Assembly (NCBI RefSeq): GCF_050942425.1 | Contig: NZ_CP192063.1 | Coordinates: 1,984,001-2,048,000, forward strand | Source of the DNA: Actinoallomurus sp050942425 | Lineage (GTDB): Bacteria; Actinomycetota; Actinomycetes; Streptosporangiales; Streptosporangiaceae | Direction of reading: 5' to 3' | DNA length: 64,000 bases | Shown: positions 47,088-55,253 of the stretch, in pieces | Layout of the letters: every line of letters begins with the position of its first letter | Position numbering within the stretch: the stretch's first letter is position 1 | Program-made: the position numbers and the translations under genes | Notes under the pieces: generated by a model | Told to the model about the DNA's origin: nothing | The model's database searches: none | Seen by the model: the letters and a program-made list of their open reading frames with translations, nothing else

Positions 47088-47110
47088 CCCATAACCTCGT
47101 AGGGGCGGCA

Positions 47111-48451
47111 ATGCGTGGACTACCCCCGGCCGCATGGGCATACGTCTGTACGGTCGTCACGCTCGGGACCGCGTGCATCGCTCTGTCGTCCTTCGACGGC
47201 ATCGACTGGACGACGCTCGCGGTGCTCGCGGTGCTCTCCGTGGTCTGTGAGTCGGTGCCGGCGCTGCTCAGCAGCGCGAACGCACGCGTCTCGCTGAGCT
47301 ACTCGGCCGGCCTGGCCTCGGTCGTGCTGCTCGGCCCCGTGGGGGCGGCACTGGTGGGCGCGTCGGCCGTGGTGACCGGCCGACGCGACGTCGCCCTCGT
47401 GAAGCGGTTGTTCAACAGCGCGCAGTTCGCTCTCTCCGGATATCTCGCCGGCGTCGTCTATCAGTCGGCGGGCGGCACGGTCGGCAAGCCGACCGACGGA
47501 TCCTTCCCCGGCGTCATCCCGCCCTACGTCGCGGCGGTCGTCACCTATGTCGCCGTCAACCTTGCCCTGGTCGCCATCATCCTCATACTGACCAAAAAGG
47601 CGCCCATGTGGGGGTTCCGGTGGGCGCCGGTCGGCCAGCTCACCGTCGGCCAGCTCGCGTACGGCATGTTCGGGCTGCTCATCGCCGCCCCGTGGCGCGT
47701 CGTCGGCCCGTTCTCCGCGGTGCTGGTGCTGCTGCCGATGTTCATCGCCCGGTGGGCCCTCGAGCAGACCCGGCGGCAGCGGGAGGCCCAGGCGGCGACG
47801 ATCGCGGCGCTGTGTCAGGCGGTGGAGACCAAGGACTACTACACGCGCGGCCACAGCGAGCGGGTCTCCCGGGGCGCGACGATGATCGCCCGGGAGATCG
47901 GCATGCGGCCCGAGCGGGTCGGCGCGGTGCGGTACGCCGGCATGCTGCACGACGTCGGCAAGCTCGGCGTGCCGACGAGGGTGCTGCAGAAGTCCGGCGC
48001 CCTGAGCGAGGAGGAGTTCGCCGCCATCCAGCTGCACCCGATGCGCGGCCTGGAGATCGTCCGCGACATCGGCTTCCTCGACGAGGCCCTCGCCGGGATC
48101 ATGCACCACCACGAGCGGATGGACGGCACCGGATACCCCATGGGCCTGGCGGGGTCGGAGATCCCGGAGTTCGCCCGGGTGATCTCCGTCGCCGACGCCT
48201 TCGACTCGATGACCTCCACCCGGTCCTACCGGCCCGCCATGCCGAACGCGGCCGGCATCGCCGAGCTGCGCCGCTGCGCCGGCACCCACTTCGACCCGGC
48301 GCTGGTCGAGGCGTTCATCGCCGCGATCGAGCGGCACGGCTGGACCCGCCCCGCCCCGGTCGTCCCGCCCGAGGGCGAGGAGACGGCACAGCAGGACCAC
48401 GACGACCCGAGCGCCCCGCTGCGCGTCGCCGGCGAAGGCGTCCGCCCGTGA
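47111..48451 (+). CDS. Membrane HD-GYP domain phosphohydrolase
   Basis: A 446-residue protein with about six to seven membrane helices (to about residue 215) and a cytosolic HD-GYP domain. All key elements are visible: GHSERVSRGA, the HD pair in MLHDVGKLGVP, HPMRGLEI, MHHHERMDGTGYPMGL and ISVADAFDSMTS. Such domains hydrolyse cyclic dinucleotides, usually c-di-GMP. ATG 47111 follows AGGGGCGG. It lies downstream of rsrA after a 227-bp gap with its own probable promoter, and a related HD gene follows. Confidence 0.9.
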   Translation: MRGLPPAAWAYVCTVVTLGTACIALSSFDGIDWTTLAVLAVLSVVCESVPALLSSANARVSLSYSAGLASVVLLGPVGAALVGASAVVTGRRDVALVKRLFNSAQFALSGYLAGVVYQSAGGTVGKPTDGSFPGVIPPYVAAVVTYVAVNLALVAIILILTKKAPMWGFRWAPVGQLTVGQLAYGMFGLLIAAPWRVVGPFSAVLVLLPMFIARWALEQTRRQREAQAATIAALCQAVETKDYYTRGHSERVSRGATMIAREIGMRPERVGAVRYAGMLHDVGKLGVPTRVLQKSGALSEEEFAAIQLHPMRGLEIVRDIGFLDEALAGIMHHHERMDGTGYPMGLAGSEIPEFARVISVADAFDSMTSTRSYRPAMPNAAGIAELRRCAGTHFDPALVEAFIAAIERHGWTRPAPVVPPEGEETAQQDHDDPSAPLRVAGEGVRP

Positions 48452-48746
48452 GCCGCCGACCCCGAGGACCGGAACGCACCCCGGAGCGGGCGCGCGTCGT
48501 CTGGACTGAGGAGCGCCGGGAGCGAAGCGACCAGAGCGACGAGGGAAGACGGCGCGTTGGGCGCACGCTCCCGCGCTCGCGGAGCGAGCGCAATCAAGCA
48601 CTGGCCGGGAGACCCGCATGACCGGGAGGCGTCCATGACCGCGAGCGACCGGAGCGAGTAATGAGCCCGAGCGAGCCGACGCAGCGAGCGGAGTGGGCGG
48701 CGAGGTACGCGTCGTCCGCGGAGCGAGTGGGGAGGGCGAGCGAGTA
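48452..48746. repeat. GAGCGAG-rich low-complexity spacer with a 15-bp direct repeat
   Basis: The 295 bp between the two HD genes is filled with short GAGCGA/GCGAGC units. GAGCGAGTAATGAGC appears at about 48652 and again at 48739, where it supplies the ribosome-binding context and ATG of the next gene. No coding sequence is convincing. Confidence 0.65.
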
Positions 48747-50018
48747 ATGAGCGCGGCACCGGCGTCCGCGCGGCGGCGCACCATCGGCCAGTCGCTCGAC
48801 TCCGCCCAGCTTCTGCTGATCGCGGTGGCGGGGCTGCTCGTCATCGGCTCGGTCACCCAGGTCGCCGCGGTCGGGGTCGTCGACTCCCGTACGGCGGTGC
48901 TGTTCGGCGCGCTGATCGCGGTGGGCGAGCTGCTCCGCATGGTCGTCCCCGGCAACCGCGAGGTCGCGCCGATCGCCAGCGCGGGGGCCCTCGGCTACGC
49001 GCTCCTGCTGAAGGTCGGGGCCGACTCGGCCGCCCACTCCGCCTTCCAGGTCGTGACCGTCACCGCCTGCGGCACGCTGGCCGGAGCGCTGCCGCACATC
49101 GCGGTCGGCCGTGTTCCCAAGCTCGACGCGCTGGCCCGGCGGATCCTCACGCCCTCCATCGTGGCGTTCATCTTCCGGCCGATCATGCACTCGACGCTGC
49201 GCGACCACTGGCCCGCGCTCATCACCGTCATGGTCCTGACGGTCATCCTGTCGTGTGTCATCGACGTCACCACCGCGGCGGTCATCCGGGCGGAGGCCGT
49301 ACGCGCGCGGTTCGGCATCGCGCTCGGCGACGAGATCCGGGCCAAGGGGCCGCTGTGCGCCGCCTCCGGCGCGACGGGCATGCTCCTCGCGGTCAGCACG
49401 TTCGTGATGGGCCCGGCCGCGCTGCTCGTCTTCACCGCCCCGATCCTCGTCACCCAGGTCGCCTTCCGGCGCTTCGCCGGCATCCGGGCGACCTACCTGC
49501 AGACCGTCCGCGCCCTGTCCCAGGTCACCGAGGTCGGCGGGTACGTCGAGGCCGGCCACTCGCGCCGCGTCAGCCGCCTCGCCGTCGCGATGGGCCGGGA
49601 GCTCGGCATGACCGAGGAGGAGCTCCTCGAGCTCGAGTACGCCGCGCTCATGCACGACATCGGGCAGCTGTCACTGCGCGACCCGATCCCCGGCGGCGCG
49701 ACCGTCCTCGCCTCGCCCCAGGAACAGCGCCGCATCGCCGAACTCGGCGCCGGTGTGATCACCAAGACCGGCGTCCTCGACGAGGTCGCCGAGATCGTAC
49801 GCCGCCAGTCCGACCCGTACCGCGTGAGCGACGGATCGCCGCCACCGCTCGCGAGCCGTGTCATCAAGGTCGCGAACGCCTACGATGACCTCGTCGGTGA
49901 CTCTCCTGATCGCGACCGGTCGGCGGCCGTGCTGGAGCGGCTGCGGCTCGACTCGGCGGCGGAGTACGACCCCACGGTGATCGAGGCGCTCGGCCACGTT
50001 GTCGACCGTATGCGCTGA
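48747..50018 (+). CDS. Membrane HD-domain protein with degenerate HD-GYP site
   Basis: A 423-residue protein with the same layout as its upstream neighbour: about six to seven membrane helices then an HD domain (GHSRRVSRLAVAMG, MHDIGQLSLRD). The HD pair is kept, but the following Lys is Gln (HDIGQ) and the HHExxDGxGYP block is replaced by EIVRRQSDPYRVSDG. It is therefore probably not a standard c-di-GMP hydrolase; sensing, or hydrolysis of another nucleotide, is possible. ATG 48747 lies within the repeated GAGCGAGTAATGAGC sequence; a longer frame from 48693 exists. Confidence 0.82.
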   Translation: MSAAPASARRRTIGQSLDSAQLLLIAVAGLLVIGSVTQVAAVGVVDSRTAVLFGALIAVGELLRMVVPGNREVAPIASAGALGYALLLKVGADSAAHSAFQVVTVTACGTLAGALPHIAVGRVPKLDALARRILTPSIVAFIFRPIMHSTLRDHWPALITVMVLTVILSCVIDVTTAAVIRAEAVRARFGIALGDEIRAKGPLCAASGATGMLLAVSTFVMGPAALLVFTAPILVTQVAFRRFAGIRATYLQTVRALSQVTEVGGYVEAGHSRRVSRLAVAMGRELGMTEEELLELEYAALMHDIGQLSLRDPIPGGATVLASPQEQRRIAELGAGVITKTGVLDEVAEIVRRQSDPYRVSDGSPPPLASRVIKVANAYDDLVGDSPDRDRSAAVLERLRLDSAAEYDPTVIEALGHVVDRMR

Positions 50019-50112
50019 CAAGTCGCACCACGGGTTTTTGTCGTCGCGCGCGGCGGCGCACCGGGCAACGCGTGGTTATTCTCGCTGGGCCGAGTGCAAA
50101 TGAGGAGGATCG

Positions 50113-51444
50113 GTGTTCGAGTCCGTATTGGTGGTGAACCGTGGCGAAATCGCCCGTCGGGTGATCCGCACCGTGCGCGCCCTCGGGATCAAGGCCATCG
50201 CGGTCTACTCGGAGGCCGACGCCGATCTGCCGTACGTCGACGAAGCGGACGAGGCGATCCTCATCGGCCCGGCCCAGCCGGCGCAGAGCTATCTCGACAT
50301 CGACGCGGTGATGGAGGCGGCCAAGCGCACCAACGCGCAGGCGATCCACCCCGGATACGGCTTCCTGGCCGAGAACGCCGGCTTCGCCGAGCGGGTCATC
50401 GCCGAGGGACTGATCTGGATCGGCCCGCCGCCCGAGGCGATCACCGCGATGGGCGACAAGATCAACGCGCGGAACCTCATGGAGGAGGCGGGCGTGCCCG
50501 TCGCCGCCGGCACCCGCGAACCCGTCCCCGACGCCGACGCGGCGGTGGCCGCGGGCATCGGCTACCCCGTCATGGTGAAGGCGGCCGGTGGGGGCGGCGG
50601 CATCGGCATGAGCGTCGCCCACGACGAGGCGGAGCTGCGCAAGGCGTACGAGACGGCCCGTACCCGCGCCGAACGGTTCTTCGGCAACCCGGCCATCCTG
50701 CTGGAGCGCTACATCGAACGCGCCCGCCACGTCGAGATTCAGATCCTTGGCCTGGCCGACGGCACCGTCGTCGCCCTCGGCGAGCGTGACTGCTCCGTCC
50801 AGCGCCGCCACCAGAAGGTCGTCGAAGAGACCCCCTCGCCCAGCGTGGGCCCCGAGCTGCGCGCCCGCATGCTCGCCGCCGCCGTACGCGCCGGCGAGGC
50901 TGTCGGCTACCGCGGCGCCGGCACGGTCGAGTGCCTGGTCGACCCGGTCGCACAGGATTTCGTGTTCCTGGAGATGAACACCCGCCTCCAGGTCGAGCAC
51001 CCGATCACCGAGCTCGTCACCGGCCTCGACCTCGTCGAACAGCAACTGTTGATCGCGGCCGGCGAGCCGGTCTCCTTCACCGCCGTCGAGCCCCGTGGGC
51101 ACGCCATCGAGTTCCGCGTGTACGCCGAGGATCCCAACCGCTTCCTGCCCAGCCCGGGCCAGATCACCGTCTGGGAGGAGCCGTCCGGCGACGTTGTCCG
51201 CGTCGACTCCGGCTACCGCGCGGGCAACAAGGTCACGCCGTTCTACGACCCGCTGCTGGCGAAGCTGTGCGTGTACGGCCCGGACCGCGCCGAGGCCATC
51301 GCCGCCGCCCGCCGCGCGGTCGAGGAGTTCCGCGTCGAGGGCCCGAAGACCAACCTGCCGTTCTTCACCGAGCTGCTGGAAGACCCGGGCTTCGTCTCCG
51401 GCGAATACGACACCGGCCTCGTGGACCGGATGCGGGCCCGGTGA
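50113..51444 (+). CDS. accC: Acetyl-CoA carboxylase, biotin carboxylase subunit
   Basis: A 443-residue biotin carboxylase that uses ATP and bicarbonate to carboxylate biotin on a carrier protein, the first step of malonyl-CoA synthesis. It shows VLVVNRGEIARRVIRTVRAL, the ATP-grasp glycine loop VKAAGGGGGIGMS, EMNTRLQVEHPITEL and RHQKVVEETPSP. It lacks a fused carrier domain; the separate biotin carrier gene is 103 bp downstream. GTG 50113 has GAGGAGG upstream. Confidence 0.94.
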   Translation: MFESVLVVNRGEIARRVIRTVRALGIKAIAVYSEADADLPYVDEADEAILIGPAQPAQSYLDIDAVMEAAKRTNAQAIHPGYGFLAENAGFAERVIAEGLIWIGPPPEAITAMGDKINARNLMEEAGVPVAAGTREPVPDADAAVAAGIGYPVMVKAAGGGGGIGMSVAHDEAELRKAYETARTRAERFFGNPAILLERYIERARHVEIQILGLADGTVVALGERDCSVQRRHQKVVEETPSPSVGPELRARMLAAAVRAGEAVGYRGAGTVECLVDPVAQDFVFLEMNTRLQVEHPITELVTGLDLVEQQLLIAAGEPVSFTAVEPRGHAIEFRVYAEDPNRFLPSPGQITVWEEPSGDVVRVDSGYRAGNKVTPFYDPLLAKLCVYGPDRAEAIAAARRAVEEFRVEGPKTNLPFFTELLEDPGFVSGEYDTGLVDRMRAR

Positions 51445-51547
51445 TGGACGGCCGACGCACGGCACGCCGTGAGGACGCGTGACCAGAGCCTTCACACTGA
51501 TCGAAACGCGCGCCGGCCGACGCCGGCGTCTGAGGAGAGGAGCCGCA

Positions 51548-51760
51548 GTGGCCGAGGTCCGCGCGGAAATGGTGGCGAACGTGTGGAAGGTGGTCGTCAA
51601 CGAGGGCGACCAGGTCGAGGACGGCGACACCCTCGTCATCCTGGAGTCGATGAAGATGGAGATCCCGGTACTCGCCGAGGACTCCGGCACCATCACGAGC
51701 CTGAAGGTCGCCGAAGGCGACGTCATCCAGGAAGGCCACCTGATCGCCGTCATCGAGTAG
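51548..51760 (+). CDS. Biotin/lipoyl attachment carrier protein
   Basis: A 70-residue single-domain biotin carrier with the biotinylation motif ESMKMEIPV; the central Lys accepts biotin. Its length fits the short actinobacterial carriers. It almost certainly serves the adjacent biotin carboxylase. GTG 51548 follows GAGGAGAGGAG. Confidence 0.9.
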   Translation: MAEVRAEMVANVWKVVVNEGDQVEDGDTLVILESMKMEIPVLAEDSGTITSLKVAEGDVIQEGHLIAVIE

Positions 51761-51808
51761 GCGAGCGGCGAGCCTCGCCGAGTCATCGTGTGGGACCACC
51801 GCGACGTC

Positions 51809-52531
51809 TCATGATGCGGTCCGCCGTGCCGAGCGCTCCGCCGGTGGCCGCCGTGGCGCGGGTGGTCGTGGACCTGGCCGCTGGGAGATGACAGCCAGGA
51901 CGGTGCTGGTCCGCTCGATCCACGCGGCGGCGTGCGGGCACATGGTGGCTGCCACGAACAGGAGGTCGGCGTAGTCGGTCTCCAGATCGCGGCGATGGAT
52001 CGGCTCGTGATGGGCCAGCCGATTCCGCAGGAGATGGAGTCGAGCGACTCGGTCGGCGACCTCACGGCGTCTTTGCGGCCGTAGCTCGGGAAAAGCGTGC
52101 CGGAGCGCAGGTGTCCAGAGACTCTGCTCGTACCGTGAGGTCAGGAGGTAGCGCCAGAATCCGAAGCTCAGTTCGGATACCACGCGTCCTCGTGTGATCG
52201 GACGCCTCCTCACCGAGACTCGCCGACGGGCTTCGTAGATGTCGCGCTGTCCACGATCATCAAGCAAGTCCTGCGGGTCGTCATACCACTCGCCGGGGAG
52301 CCGTCGAGCGGTGTGCCATGTGGTCAGCTCACGGTGTAGGGCGTTGCGCAGTACCACCTCGAATCCCTGCAGAGATGCGAAGAACGCGGCGCTCGCGGCG
52401 GTGTTCCATTCATACAGAGCGATCGCTTCAGCATCGCTTCCTCGGGCTACGGCATCGTAGGAGGCAAGCCGTTCCCGAGTAAGGCGGGCACGAAGCGTGT
52501 TCAGGTGAATGGGACTGGTGACGTCGACCAC
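51809..52531 (-). CDS. Abi-like HEPN protein (putative abortive-infection RNase)
   Basis: A 240-residue, Arg-rich, largely helical protein resembling the Abi_2/AbiD-AbiF group. The HEPN RNase signature R-x4-H is visible as R169-N-R-L-A-H174 followed by HE, with the helix EVVLRNALHRELTTWH near residue 58. Such proteins act in phage defence by cleaving RNA. No antitoxin gene is beside it, so it may be a solitary defence gene. The base composition is less GC-biased than its neighbours, hinting at transfer. The C-terminal 25 residues are Pro/Arg-rich. Confidence 0.75.
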   Translation of the reverse strand: MVDVTSPIHLNTLRARLTRERLASYDAVARGSDAEAIALYEWNTAASAAFFASLQGFEVVLRNALHRELTTWHTARRLPGEWYDDPQDLLDDRGQRDIYEARRRVSVRRRPITRGRVVSELSFGFWRYLLTSRYEQSLWTPALRHAFPELRPQRRREVADRVARLHLLRNRLAHHEPIHRRDLETDYADLLFVAATMCPHAAAWIERTSTVLAVISQRPGPRPPAPRRPPAERSARRTAS

Positions 52532-52557
52532 GATCTCGGCTATCCTTGGACGTGAAG

Positions 52558-52593
52558 ACCCCGGACGGCCTCTGCCATGTACGCCGCCGGGGT
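52558..52593 (-). terminator. Terminator after GNAT gene
   Basis: An 11-bp stem ACCCCGG-CGGC / GCCG-CCGGGGT with a one-base bulge and a 13-base loop lies between the GNAT gene and the Abi-like gene, both on the minus strand. Confidence 0.55.
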
Positions 52594-52615
52594 TACCGCT
52601 TTCTAGGCCTCCTGG

Positions 52616-53167
52616 TCAGAGGGCCAGGGCGTAGGTCAGGAGCTCGACGCCTTTGGCGGGGCTCCAGTCGCGGTCCGGGGTGCGGACGAAGCCGAGGCGG
52701 CGGTAGATGCGGTGGGCCGCGTGCATGACCGGCTCGGTCGAGAGCCTGAGGGTGGTGCAGCCGTCCTCGCGGGCACGGTCGACGCAGAGGCTGACCAGGG
52801 CCTCACCGAGGCCGCGTCCGCGGACCATCGGGCTGACCGCGAGCATCCGGAACTCCGCCTCGCCCGGCCCGGCCAGCTGGGCGAAAGAGCTGCCGAACGG
52901 ACAGTAGGTCACGGTGCCGATGGGCTCGCCGTGCCGTACCGCGACGATGAGCTCCGCCTCGCGGGCACGTGACGCGGCGTCGCGGAGGTGGGGGACGTAG
53001 CTGCCGTTCGGGCTGATGTACGCGGCGGCGACGTAGACGGCCGCGGTGAGTTCGCCGATCGCGCGCAGCTCCTCTGGGCGGGCGACACGGATCTCGATGT
53101 CGTCCGGTATCCCCCGGGAGGGCGGTCGCCCCGGCGTACCGATCGCCGGAGGCGTGTCCTGGCTCAC
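52616..53167 (-). CDS. GNAT family N-acetyltransferase
   Basis: A 183-residue GNAT enzyme. The acetyl-CoA loop is clear in FRMLAVSPMVRGRGLGEALV (R-G-x-G-L-G) and the C-terminal helix in HRIYRRLGFVRTPDRDW. The acceptor is unknown. It starts at GTG 53167 and is upstream of the Abi-like gene, separated by a terminator-like hairpin. Confidence 0.88.
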   Translation of the reverse strand: MSQDTPPAIGTPGRPPSRGIPDDIEIRVARPEELRAIGELTAAVYVAAAYISPNGSYVPHLRDAASRAREAELIVAVRHGEPIGTVTYCPFGSSFAQLAGPGEAEFRMLAVSPMVRGRGLGEALVSLCVDRAREDGCTTLRLSTEPVMHAAHRIYRRLGFVRTPDRDWSPAKGVELLTYALAL

Positions 53168-53204
53168 GGAGGAAGCTTAGAACACCCCAAAAAGGGCGAA
53201 GCCT

Positions 53205-53240
53205 GCGGTGGCCTCCCAGGTCGAAAGGGGAGGCCACCGC
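53205..53240. terminator. Terminator of the DUF3311-MctP operon
   Basis: A perfect 13-bp stem (GCGGTGGCCTCCC with its complement at 53228-53240) and a 10-base loop lie just after the transporter stop on the minus strand. Confidence 0.8.
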
Positions 53241-53247
53241 GGACCGG

Positions 53248-54867
53248 TCAGCCGGCGGTGAGCTCGGGGACGTCCTGGACGCGCGGGTCGTCCGCGTCGG
53301 CGAGGAAGTCCGCCGGGCTGGTCTCGTCGGTGCCGTCGGGGACCTTCAGCGCCTTCAGCAGGCCGGTGAGCACGACCACGACGAGCATGTTGATCACGAA
53401 GGCGGTCAGCGCGATGTACCCGGTGTGGCCGAGGAACGGGATGTTCGCGATCGACTGCCCGAAGTGCTTCTGCGTCGGGGACGACTGGTCGTACGCGGTG
53501 ACGGTGCCGTACACCATGGCCACGGCCCAGCCGGCGAGCAACGCCCAGCGGTGGAACCACCGGGTGAACAGCCCCAGCGCGAGCGCCGGGAAGGTCTGCA
53601 CGATCCAGATGCCGCCGAGCAGCTGCAGGTTGATCGCGAGGGACTTGTCGAAGGCCAGGACGAAGATCAGTGCTCCTATCTTGACCAGCAGGGACGTGAA
53701 CTGCGACACCCGCGTCTCCTCCGCCGGCGACGCCTCCGGCCGGAAGAACGCCTTGTAGACGTTGCGGGTGAACAGGTTCGAGGCCGCGATCGACATGATC
53801 GCCGCCGGGACGAGGGCGCCGACGCCGATCGCGGCGAAGGCGACGCCGGTGAACCAGCTGGGGAAGACGTGGTCGAAGAGCGTCGGGACGGCGAGCTGCG
53901 GGTTCTTGGCCGCCTTGACGGCGGCGGCGACGTCGGGCTTGGCCAGGGCCATGTAGCCGAGCAGTGCGAGTAGGCCGAGCAGCAGCGAGTAGGCGGGGAG
54001 CAGTGCGGCGTTGCGTTTGATCACGTTGCGGCGGCCGGCGGCGAGCGCTCCCGTCACCGTGTGCGGGTAGATGAACAGCGCCAGCGAGGATCCCAGCGCC
54101 AGCGTCCCGTACGCCCAGTGGTTCAGGTCGCCGGTGATGATCGAACCGGTCGGCTTGTGGGTGACCGGGTTGGTCTTGGTGAGGGCCGCCTGAGCCGTGT
54201 CGAAGATGTGGCCCCAGCCGCCGAGTTTCGTCGGGATGTAGAGGACCGCCACGATGATCACGAGGTAGATCAGCGTGTCCTTGACGAAGGAGATGAGCGC
54301 GGGGGCGCGCAGGCCGGAGGTGTAGGTGTAGGCGGCCAGGAGGGCGAAGGCGATGAACAGCGGCAGGTCCCTGGCCAGGCCGGAGCCCTTCACACCCATG
54401 ACGGTGAGGACGGCCTGGATGCCCACGAGCTGCAGGGCGATGTAGGGCATCATCGCCAGGATGCCGGTGACCGCGACGGCCAGGCCGAGCGCCTTGGAAC
54501 CGAAGCGGCCCCGGACGAAGTCGGCGGGCGTGACGTATCCGTGGACGTGCGACACCGACCACAGGCGAGGGCCGATGAGGAACACGATCGGATACGCGAT
54601 CGCCGCGTACGGCAGCGCCCAGAACCCCATGGCCCCGCCGGCGAAGACGGCGGCCGGCACCGCGATGAAGGTGTAGGCGGTGTAGAGGTCGCCGCCGAGG
54701 AGGAACCAGGTCACGAAGGTGCCGAAGCTGCGCCCGCCGAGGCCCCACTCGTCCAGGTGCAGGATGGTCTGGCCGCGCCGCCAGCGTGCGGCGGCGAAGC
54801 CGACCACGGTGACCAGGGCGACGAAGAAGACGAAGACGCCGAGCTCGACGCCGTTGACGTTGTCCAT
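53248..54867 (-). CDS. mctP: Sodium:solute symporter, MctP-like monocarboxylate permease
   Basis: A 539-residue sodium-solute symporter with about 13 membrane helices. It shows GGRSFGTFVTWFLLGGDLYT near the N-terminus, the GYVTPADFVRGRFGS loop and ALVPAAIMSIAASNLFTRNV. This group moves pyruvate, acetate or propionate with sodium or protons. It is paired with the DUF3311 gene 7 bp upstream, the usual actinobacterial arrangement for this permease; monocarboxylate specificity is inferred from that pairing. Confidence 0.9.
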   Translation of the reverse strand: MDNVNGVELGVFVFFVALVTVVGFAAARWRRGQTILHLDEWGLGGRSFGTFVTWFLLGGDLYTAYTFIAVPAAVFAGGAMGFWALPYAAIAYPIVFLIGPRLWSVSHVHGYVTPADFVRGRFGSKALGLAVAVTGILAMMPYIALQLVGIQAVLTVMGVKGSGLARDLPLFIAFALLAAYTYTSGLRAPALISFVKDTLIYLVIIVAVLYIPTKLGGWGHIFDTAQAALTKTNPVTHKPTGSIITGDLNHWAYGTLALGSSLALFIYPHTVTGALAAGRRNVIKRNAALLPAYSLLLGLLALLGYMALAKPDVAAAVKAAKNPQLAVPTLFDHVFPSWFTGVAFAAIGVGALVPAAIMSIAASNLFTRNVYKAFFRPEASPAEETRVSQFTSLLVKIGALIFVLAFDKSLAINLQLLGGIWIVQTFPALALGLFTRWFHRWALLAGWAVAMVYGTVTAYDQSSPTQKHFGQSIANIPFLGHTGYIALTAFVINMLVVVVLTGLLKALKVPDGTDETSPADFLADADDPRVQDVPELTAG

Positions 54868-54874
54868 GGGAGCC

Positions 54875-55138
54875 TCACTCGCCCTTCTCGTCGGCCTGGT
54901 CGCGGGCCGGCGTCCGGCCGCCGCCGCTACGGGTGAGCGCGTAGGCGATGCCGATGAAGACCGCGGTGAGGATCACCCAGAGCAGCTGCCACCAGTAGAA
55001 GAAGGGGAAGCCGGCGAGCCGGGGCTTGATCTTCGCGTAGCTCGGGACGGCGAGGTAGATCACGAACGGCGCGATGAGGAGGACGGCGACCACGGCCCGT
55101 ACGACGGGTCGGGTCGATTGCGCAGTTTTGTGCGGCAT
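54875..55138 (-). CDS. DUF3311 membrane protein (transporter partner)
   Basis: An 87-residue protein with two membrane helices (AVVAVLLIAPFVIYLAVPSY, and FFYWWQLLWVILTAVFIGIA) and the DUF3311 core PRLAGFPFFYWWQLLWVIL. Such proteins accompany sodium-solute symporters and are probably assembly or accessory subunits. ATG 55138 is the best start; the frame is open to 55195. An inverted repeat overlaps its leader. Confidence 0.88.
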   Translation of the reverse strand: MPHKTAQSTRPVVRAVVAVLLIAPFVIYLAVPSYAKIKPRLAGFPFFYWWQLLWVILTAVFIGIAYALTRSGGGRTPARDQADEKGE

Positions 55139-55150
55139 GTGGGGCCCTTT

Positions 55151-55165
55151 CGAAACAAAGTTTCG
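55151..55165. promoter_or_regulatory. Operator-like palindrome upstream of DUF3311-mctP
   Basis: CGAAACAAAGTTTCG is a perfect palindrome of two 6-base arms around 3 bases, ending 13 bases before the DUF3311 start. Its position in the leader suggests a repressor site. The binding protein is not in this window. Confidence 0.6.
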
Positions 55166-55253
55166 CTGGTCGCCACTGTGAACGCGCACGGTCACGTTCT
55201 GATATCGGCATGACGCCTATTAATAACGAAACGGTAACGCCGGGAACCTCGCA

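Noticed and set aside
46902..47110. c-di-GMP or c-di-AMP riboswitch before the HD-GYP gene
   Set aside because: Core sequence elements of the classes I know were not found; kept only as an unexplained leader.
52546..52728. Plus-strand 60-codon frame between the Abi-like and GNAT genes
   Set aside because: It runs through the terminator hairpin and antisense to GNAT; no family match.
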